DNA from: Argentina anserina
Taxonomy: Eukaryota > Streptophyta > Magnoliopsida > Rosales > Rosaceae
NCBI RefSeq assembly: GCF_933775445.1
Contig: NC_065874.1
Coordinates: 16,511,001-16,575,000, forward strand
Length of the DNA: 64,000 nt
Reading direction: 5' to 3'
The notes beneath the pieces were generated by a model. The model was given only the letters and a program-made list of their open reading frames with translations, was not told the origin of the DNA and did not search any database. Both the position numbers and the translations under genes were made by a program. Positions 56,383-64,000 of this stretch are shown in pieces; the first letter of the stretch is position 1, and each line of letters starts with the position of its first letter.

Positions 56383-57970
56383 TGTAATACCCCGAATTTT
56401 CGGGTTTAATTCGTATAATTCTAGTAGATTATTAAGCTTGGTAATTTGAGTAAAATCGCATTTTTACGCCTTCTTGTCGATGTCTTCTAAAACGAAAAGG
56501 ATTTCAGAAATTTAAAATTGAAAAACGTTACGTTTTTAGTGGCTTGAGAGTCAACTTTTATTCCGTCGCTCATCTCTGAAAACTTCCTTCATGGAAGTTG
56601 TAGAACTCGTATCGCGTGGACAGGCAACACACATTAATCAGATGTCGTATGTGGAAGTTATTCTAATCGGAAGTTGGTTTCCGAATTGGGAAATGTATAA
56701 AAGGAAATTTTTGGGAAAAATCTAATTTCCCAAAACGGCAATCTTTCCCCCGCAGCCCTCTCTCCCTCCCCCGACCATCCTTCATCAAATTCACCACCGC
56801 CGATCTCTCACCTCCGGCCACCGTGGCCTTCACCGCCAAGGGTATATTTGTCACCTGTGATTTTACGTATCGTTTTCTAAGCACGTTGTAATGTTATTAG
56901 GTGACCGACGAAACGAGTAATGGAATCACTATCGGTGTCGTTGAAGTTGCACGCATGAAATAAAGTGAGTAAATCTCACTATGACAAGTCTACCCTTGGT
57001 GGTGACTCAAATGTACGATTTCATAAAAAGAGTGAACTGTGATATCTATATAATATAGTGGGTTGTGTATGTGTACAAAAATGGTAAATACGATACATAT
57101 ATAGGGGTTGCTATATTATATAATGTTACGGTTTTTATTTCCAAATGAGATTATATTGTGGTGACTATATTTATATTGTTGTGCAAGAGTCGCTTGGTTG
57201 TAGTACAATAAACATGTGTTGATTGTTATATTGTACGTGGTTTTAACATTGAGTCTTGTTAAAACCTTTGCTGGTCTTCGGATGTTGTTGGCAGTAATTG
57301 GAACCAAGCCTTGCCCGAGTGTGTCAGTTACGATCAGTTAGAGCTCTAGTCTGTCTGCCGGTGTACTGAATGAGAGGTAACAGATGGGTTGTTTGGGTCT
57401 CATTAGTACCCATGTTTTGAGTGATATTGGATAACAGATGGGTTGCCCAGTGTCTGTCGGCGTACTACATGAGGGGTAACATATGGGTACCTAGGTCTCA
57501 TGAGTACCCATGTTTTAAATGATTTTGGGTAATTAGATGGGTTGCCCATTGTCACATGAGTACGTTTGTCTTTAAATGTTATTTGTCATATTTCTTTTGT
57601 ATGCGATGTATGTTATACTGTTGGTTTACTCATACGGGCTAAAAAGCTTACCGGGTTTGTGTTTACAATCAGGTGCACCAATTCGATGGTGTAGGAGATA
57701 GTTTTGCAGGTGGGGATTAGCAGATTTTGAGATACTCTGAAGATTTCTTTTTTCTGTTTGTGGTGAGGATTGAGTGAATTTTACATTTCCATTAGTTATA
57801 ATACTGAGGTATAAAATGGTTATGTATTATTCAAGTCAACTGAGTCGTGTTGTGGACTCAGTTTTGATACACTGTTATTATAAGATGATTTCAATATATT
57901 TGAGATTGTTTTAGACTTTTCATGGCTTCGAATTCGAATTTTTATCATTCGAAATTTCGGGGCTGTGATA
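56383..57970 (+). repeat. 5' LTR of the gypsy element (about 1588 bp)
   Basis: TGTAATACCCCG to GGGGCTGTGATA. Contains short internal duplications (GTAACAGATGGGTTG and GTACTACATGAGGGGTAACA near 57375-57490). Confidence 0.8.
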
Positions 57971-57986
57971 GTTGGTATCATAGTGT
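57971..57986 (+). other. gypsy primer-binding site
   Basis: GTTGGTATCATAGTG matches the tRNA-Met-complementary TTGGTATCAGAGC with few differences. Confidence 0.75.
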
Positions 57987-58203
57987 AGGTTGCGTATTTG
58001 ATGATCTATCAATATCATCCAGGAGCGATGGCCCGACTGCAGCGGATCCCCATCACATGCTCTTCGGTATTGATATGTCACTGGGTACATAAGAGTGTTA
58101 GGAGCCACACCTTAAGATTTAGTCCTCCAAATATAAGTGTTGTGATAATACTTCGATGATTCATCTTCCCTCTAAATATCTTGGTTAATAGCGGGACACA
58201 GGA

Positions 58204-58431
58204 GTGGAAGGTACCTTATCTATTTTTGACTACCTTGCTAGAGTACTGTTTGATACGGGAGCATCACACTTTGTTATTGCTAGTTCGGTAGTGGAGGTGT
58301 TAGGGTTGATTCCTACATCTCTTGGAAGCTCTTTATGTGTCACTTCACCTCCTGGAGTGTCTCTCGAGCTTGAGACAATCTGCAAAGCTTGTCCTATTGT
58401 GATTGGGGTAGAGAATTCTCTGCTTCCTTGA
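58204..58431 (+). pseudogene. gypsy aspartic protease remnant
   Basis: VLFDTGASHFVIASSVVEVL is the retroviral-type protease active-site region (RVP_2 family). Upstream Gag and its zinc knuckle are not recognisable. Confidence 0.85.
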
Positions 58432-58619
58432 TAGTGATTTCAGACCACACCTATGAATTGATTGGTTGAGGCGACATCATGCTTTGATCGATTGCTTTGA
58501 CATGGTATTATTTTTTCATAGTCCCAGTGAGCCAGTTTTTCGTTATTGTTGTCTCAAGTCGGATAATGCCATGAGAATAGGAGTCTTGGCACGTGTGGAG
58601 TCTGTGGATTAGGAAGTAG

Positions 58620-59055
58620 CTATCGCAGACATTGTTGTGGTATCTGAGTATAGTGAGGTGTTTCAGGAGATACCGGGTTTACCTCCTCGGAGAATTGTTA
58701 ATTTCTGCATTGATGTTATACCCGGTATAGCATTTGTGTCGAAGGCGCCTTATAGGATGGGCATAACGAGCTTAAAGAGTTGAAAGTGCAGATAGATGGG
58801 GTATTGGACCAAGGGTTCATTAGACCTAGTGTCTCACCTTGGGGTGTGCCGGTGTTATTCTTGAAAAAGAAAGACGGTTCTCTGCGGTTGTGTGTGGACT
58901 ATAGGGGATTGAATAAGGTGACCATCAAGAATATGTATCATTTTCCTAGGATTGATGACTTGTTCGATCAACTTAGAGGGACTACAGTATTCTCCAAGAT
59001 TGATCTGAGATTTGGTTACCATCAACTCAGGGTGAAGAAGTTACAAGAATGCTAA
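58620..59055 (+). pseudogene. gypsy reverse transcriptase, N-terminal part only
   Basis: After a stop, SEYSEVFQEIPGLPPRRIVN leads to KAPYRMG (frameshift at about 58760). Then come [37 protein letters not shown] and [24 protein letters not shown]. These are reverse transcriptase blocks up to the first catalytic D (KIDL). The coding match ends abruptly at about 59055, so the YxDD domain is deleted. Confidence 0.92.
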
Positions 59056-61870
59056 CTGGTTTAAGTAGATAGAATTCCATCAAGGTAGAGACCTATCAAG
59101 AAGTCTTGATGGAGAGCGTTGATCCTGCATTGAGGGATATTAAGTGTTTCAATGCTGAGCACTGGATTTTAGTTATTCAACTAATCCAAGTTGAGGCTCA
59201 ATGAGGTTGAAGTATTGTTTTATGAAAATTTTGGGATGTGAAGACCATAGGTTGGAGGTGGTTTAATGAAAATTTTCATGACAAGCATTTCTAACATTAT
59301 TGGTAAGTGAGTGGTAGGGTGTGTGATACATCCTTAATGTGGTGATGCAATTATTAAGATAAGATTCACATTATGTCGCCGTTGTGTTTCAACTTGTTTT
59401 GGCTGGGCCATAAACAATTGATGTTACTTATTGTTCTTGGCTGACCAAGAAATCTAAGGTATTTCATTTATGGCGTCATGATTTAATTATTTTCTAGATG
59501 ATCATTTAATTGAGAACGCTAATCTGTCGTGAAATTAATCATTTGTCTGGTTAGAATTAGATCGTAGCTATGCCACAGATCCAAATGAGACGCAATGGCG
59601 GTTAAGTAATTCTATTGAATATAAGGAATGAGATGACCTTAACTTAGTGGTGTTTTAATGAATTTTTCGTGACGAGCACCTTCTAACTTTGGTAAATGAG
59701 CGGTTGAGGACAAAATTCTTCTTCCAAGTACAAGTGGTGTTTAGTGTTGGAGACTTGGAGGCTCAGTTCTCTCCATGCAACATGTTGTTTATTGTTGGAT
59801 AAGGAGATGTTAACTCAAGAGTTCAACAAGCACTAAATTTTACGATAAATGAGTGATCTTTTAATTGCTGCTTGCAGAGCATTGTTTTGGTCAAATGCTT
59901 TAGCAATTGAGCAGGAGCATTTGGCTTCTCAAAATAATTAGGTGGCCATTATGGGTTCTTGATGAAAGTAAAGAAACAATTGTTTAGAGTGGTAGTGCAT
60001 CGATAATTCTGGATGAGTCTAGAAGAGATGGTGGACCCAGCGTCATGTTTATGTTGAAGTGGTTACTAAATTTATTAGTACTATAACTGTGGGGAAACTA
60101 ATACTTCAGATGGTGTCACTTGGGTGTTTGGATGGGGCCATATGTCATGCCTTTGAGGCATGCATGCAACAGGGGAGTAGGGTATGTCTCAGTTGTGGTC
60201 GTGTTAGGATTTCTGCTGGAAAGTCCACCTAATTTTCATGTTCCACTATCAGGAGATAAATATCTTCTTTATTTGTCCTGAAAATTGTGGCATACCACTC
60301 ATAGAAGCATGTAGCTGTAATTGATTCGCAACTGTAAGAATTGATGAGAGTGGTAGGATGCGTGATGCGTCTCTCTTATGGTGGTGCTAGAAGTTCTTTA
60401 CTGCCTTGTGTGTGTGTTAGTCGATTCTCTGGTGAACTGTTCGAGAGTAATTCTTAGTCTAAAGTGGTGTTCTGTTGTGGTCGTGGACTCATTGAGTTAA
60501 GATTCTTATCGTGTTGCCTTTACGAATAAGGTGTTTGTGTGGGCATATGCACGACAACTTTTGTGACTTTATAATGAGAGGATCATGAAAGGAGATTGTT
60601 TTGTTGATTGGAAGGAATGGTAGGTTCGTGATTCTAGCGATGCATTGTGGTGAAGTCATGACGGTACTGTCGTGGATAAAGCACGGTTCTTTGAAAACCA
60701 CTGTTTGTGATGTACGTAGTAGGCATGTGTTAATCATTGATTTGACTCATGTTAGATGTCGAGAGTTTTTGACCATGCTTAGTGATAGGGGCTAGCTCAT
60801 GACGTGAGTATAGCCTATTAATCGCAAGTGATTGATGAATTAGACAAAAGGGTATGCTAACGTCTCTATGTTGAGAACATCATTACATTTCGGGATGATC
60901 ATCTATCGATGGTTGAGTTCTATTACAAGCATGCTAACTTGGGTGGCTCACATGTGGCTATTAATGTTAGGACATGTGACAGTTGGTCTGTTTGGAAGAA
61001 GTTGGAGGTATGGAGTAGTTGAATACTAAAATGGTCCGAGAGACTTGAAAATTTCGGTTTCTAAGACTTGATAGCGACACAGTGTAAACAGAGATTATGT
61101 AGTGTTGATGTGAGAGACCACTTAACCTCGAAACCTCATTATTCAATAGCATAGTGAAATCAGAGAAGAGAAGTCAGATGTAAGGTTCGTTGAACTTTTT
61201 CGAAAGTTGGTGACATTCAAGACAATGATGTCTAGCTTGTCTCCTAAATGCCCTATCGTGCAATATGTTCATTTGAACTTATCTTGGCCTTAAAAGAAGA
61301 CTGTTAGAGTGGCACCTTGTGACCATTTAGTTGAAGGGCTCACCTATAATGGGGTGGTGGAAGTGGGCAGGAAAAGAAGTTGACATCGAGGATATGCCAG
61401 ACTCTGCGGGAGCAAGGTTGGAAATTTAGTATACCAACTTCATCATCTAGCAGATTCAGATATTTATTGTATGCCATGTGCCTATGCTAAGGTTGTACAT
61501 CTTGCACTCAATGTGTGTTATATTAGTAAATGCAGTTCTAACCTGTTGGAATTTTGTTGAATAGTGAAGTTCGTTTCTAAATTCGCCTTATTCCTTAAGG
61601 GTCTTGTTCTGCACAACATCTTGTTTTGCATTTGATCCTAGATGTTTGAGTTGTGGTTCTCCTTGAGGGGTGTTTTTATGCTCATCGTTAAATTTCATTT
61701 TAGACACGATGAAATTATAAAACACCATAATAGAGGAAAAGTGAGCTGTAATCGCCTCGTGGAGGTATCATAAGGAGGAAAATTGTTAAGGGAGGTGAAC
61801 CGAAGTTTTGGGAAGAAGTTAAGAATTAGTGGCTGAGTAATACGCTTAAATTTCGGGATGAAATTTCTTT
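59056..61870 (+). pseudogene. gypsy RNase H/integrase region, degraded
   Basis: Only weak traces remain, such as FRDDHLSMVEFYYKHANLGG at about 60890-60950, resembling the DHLPLVEFAYNNSYHSSIG segment at the end of the integrase core. No chromodomain can be named. No host gene is seen. Confidence 0.5.
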
Positions 61871-61883
61871 AAGGGGGGTGGAA
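61871..61883 (+). other. gypsy polypurine tract
   Basis: AAGGGGGGTGGAA directly before the 3' LTR, as in Tekay-like elements. Confidence 0.85.
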
Positions 61884-63621
61884 TGTAATATCCCGGAAAT
61901 TTATAATTATTTTCTAATTATTATTCGAATATATTTAAATTGGTGGTGATCCGATTATATAGTACGAGTGAGAAAACAAAAGTGTTCGAATGATTGATAC
62001 TCAGAAACGTTACCGTGAGGGGTCAAGAGTTGACTTTTTATCCGTTAGGAATCTCAGAAAACTTCATTCATGAAAGTCGTAGAGTTAGTCAATACGAATA
62101 CGTAGACACGCGGCACTCCTAAATCAAAGTTCGTATGAAGAAGTTACGAATCAAAATGTATTTGGATATTTTTGAAAAATAGTATAAATAGGGAAATTAA
62201 AGAGAAAAATGGGGAGAAAAATCAGAAATTCAGATCGAGTACTGTTCACCTCAAAAACCAGATTTTTCCCTCGCGAGCGGCCGACTTTGGGCCGCCGGAT
62301 CTCCGTCGTCCGGCCACCATAGATCGATGCACCAGTCCTGTTTGAAAGGTTGCTGCGTCCCCTGTCAATTGGTGGCAACGCCACCCGCTATCTCGCAGCC
62401 GTTTGGGAGCGGTGAAACCCGGAAGTTCTCCCGAAAGTGCACAGTTTGCCAAACTTCACCTCGCCTGATCTTCCTCCTCTGGCCACCAATCGGTGAGATT
62501 CTTGTCTTATTTTGAAGGTCTCCTTCCATACTACAAACCCTCCAAAATATTTAACCCAAATCATTTGAAGAAAAGAAATCCTAGGGTTTAAATTGGGGCT
62601 TTTCGGTTTTTTGTTAAATTGAAGTGTTTAGGCTCAGATTTGGACTTTGTGGTTAACTAGAAAGTTGTTAGGAATGTCATTTAGATTGTGGTGGTGAATT
62701 TGGTGGTCATTGGTGGTGGTCGGAAAACGGTGGCGGTGCATGAACATGGATTTTGTGAACAATGTTAAGCTATTATGAATCGTCACTTGAGATTTTACGT
62801 ATTATTTACTAAGCACATTATATTGCTATTAGGTGACCGATAAAGCGAGTCAGGGAATCGCACTCGGTGTGTGGAAGTTGCACGCAACAAATAAAGTGAG
62901 TAAACCTCACAATGATCATCATGATCGAAGTAGTGTTATAGTTATTGAATTTAGTTTGAGTTGTTAACATAGTCGTTGCATCATCAGCTTATAAAAATTA
63001 TTCTAAAAATATATTTTGGTTTAAATTACGTGAACTTGATCGTCTACGGTTTAAATAATTTTAAAATGGTTTTAGTGATTATGGACTATGGTGAATGTGA
63101 GTAAATCTTACTATGACAAGTCTACCCTTGACGGTGACTTATATGTTTGAATTATTAAAAAGAGTGAACTATGACATTTTATATAATATAGTAGGCTGTG
63201 TATGTGTACGAATGGTAATTACGATACATATATGTGGGTTCCTATATTATATAATGTTTCGGTTTTATTTCAAATGTGAGATTATAATATTGTGACTATA
63301 TTCATATTGTTATGCAAGAGTCGCTTGGTTGTAGTACAATAACATGTGTGGATTGTTATTGTACGTGGTTTTAACATTGAGTCTTGTTAAAACGTTTTCT
63401 GGTCTTCAGACGTTGTTGGCAGTAATCGAAACCAAGCCTTGGCCGGGTGTCAGTTACGATTCAGTTAGAGCCCTAGTCTGTTTGCCGGTGTACTGCATAA
63501 GGGGTAACAGATGGGTTGCATGAGTCTCATGAATACCCATATTTTTGAGTGATATTGGATAACATATGGGTTGCCCAGTGTCTGTCGGTGTACTACATGA
63601 GGGGTAACAAATGGGTACATG
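61884..63621 (+). repeat. 3' LTR of the gypsy element, interrupted
   Basis: Starts TGTAATATCCCGG. A GTGAGTAAA-CTCAC segment occurs twice (about 62890 and 63098), which lengthens it compared with the left LTR. The last block shared with the left LTR is GGGGTAACAAATGGGTAC at about 63602. Confidence 0.8.
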
Positions 63622-64000
63622 TGTCACAACCTGAGCTTGGGCTATGACTAAAGTGGCATTTTAAAACTGGAAACTAAAAATTGGAGTAGAGTAATTTTTT
63701 TTTACAACTTCAAGAGAGCCACTTTACTGACAACACAAAGAAGAGCACCAAGGCTCCAGGTTAACACTTCACCTCTACATAACCTGTTTTCTTTTTACAA
63801 AACAGTAGCAAAAATAGTGATGGAGGGATAACTAGCGCTCAGCAACTCAAGACTAACAAACACGAGCAGCAAAGTCCAACACACATATACAGCAAACAGA
63901 ACTCCATAATGCATGCTTACAACAACTCCGGTATCTCACTAACTTGCTTACCTGAAAACAATGAAAAAGACATAGGGGATGAGATTACAAGCTCAGTAGG
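63622..64000 (-). mobile_element. end of another LTR inserted in the gypsy 3' LTR, runs off window
   Basis: Begins TGTCACAACCTGAG, the mirror of an LTR end (minus strand CTCAGGTTGTGACA). It contains AAGCTCAGTAGG-like words also present in gypsy LTRs (compare TTACGCTTAGTAGG at 11916). The right boundary is outside. Confidence 0.65.

Larger units (their letters stand above)
56383..63621 (+). mobile_element. decayed Ty3/gypsy element (Tekay/Del-like)
   Basis: The left LTR starts TGTAATACCCCG (56383) and ends at about 57970, directly before a tRNA-Met-type primer-binding site. Protease and reverse transcriptase remnants follow. A polypurine tract AAGGGGGGTGGAA (61871-61883) abuts the right LTR (TGTAATATCCCGG). 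The two LTRs share many blocks, such as GAGTCGCTTGGTTGTAGTAC, but differ strongly in others, so the element is old or a recombinant of relatives. The right LTR is interrupted at 63622 and the 3' TSD lies beyond the window. Confidence 0.85.

Overview
This is a stretch of plant nuclear genome. The evidence is a two-exon WIP-type zinc-finger gene with a GT-AG intron, angiosperm LTR retrotransposons primed by initiator tRNA-Met, CACTA, hAT and Mutator-like elements, and a block of mitochondrial plus plastid DNA. The repeat families resemble those I remember from Rosaceae (rose/strawberry type genomes). That placement is recollection and is not shown by the sequence. Only one ordinary host gene is convincing. 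Nearly everything else is transposon, mostly nested, and many boundaries can be fixed by target-site duplications (TSDs) read directly from the sequence.

Layout. (1) 1-1879: right part of an LTR-like sequence. (2) 2118-22921: an old minus-strand Ty1/copia element (copia-1, TSD ATCAT), inflated to about 20.8 kb by later insertions. These are a gene-capturing CACTA element (3579-10893, TSD GAC), a gypsy-type solo LTR (11664-14342) and a hAT element (15348-20231, TSD AGTAGGAA). The CACTA element carries a universal-stress-protein (USP) gene fragment. That fragment is itself split by an LTR-type insertion (5782-8766, TSD GCAGT) which contains a piece of mitochondrial nad1. The CACTA element also holds a hAT MITE (9909-10475). 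The hAT element contains captured exons and a very young copia element (15892-18419, TSD GGTAC) that encodes only Gag and protease. (3) 22990-24359: a broken hAT transposase gene split by a Mutator-like MITE. (4) 25239-33474: a second full-length but dead copia (copia-2), holding a TIR element (29222-31260), which in turn holds a 1400-bp solo LTR (TSD ACCAT). (5) 34405-34840: a fold-back element. (6) about 34850-41690: organellar DNA with psaA/psaB (plastid) and nad1, mttB, ccmB and cox2 (mitochondrial) fragments. (7) 42665-43741: two MITEs. (8) 44705-47057: the WIP zinc-finger gene on the minus strand. (9) 48240-48849: a hAT-like element. (10) about 50186-52150: four tandem copies of a 505-bp unit. 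(11) 54011-54785: a TIR element. (12) 56383-63621: a decayed Ty3/gypsy element, its right LTR interrupted by another LTR that runs off the window.

How the parts relate. Apart from the WIP gene, the only open reading frame that looks intact and functional is the 468-codon Gag-protease of the short copia element. That element has matched 493-bp LTRs with about three differences, a primer-binding site, a polypurine tract and a perfect TSD. It therefore looks recently mobile, using integrase and reverse transcriptase supplied from elsewhere. The two gene captures (USP in the CACTA element, an ATPase-inhibitor-like exon pair in the hAT element) both retain intron/exon structure, so they were copied from DNA and not from mRNA.
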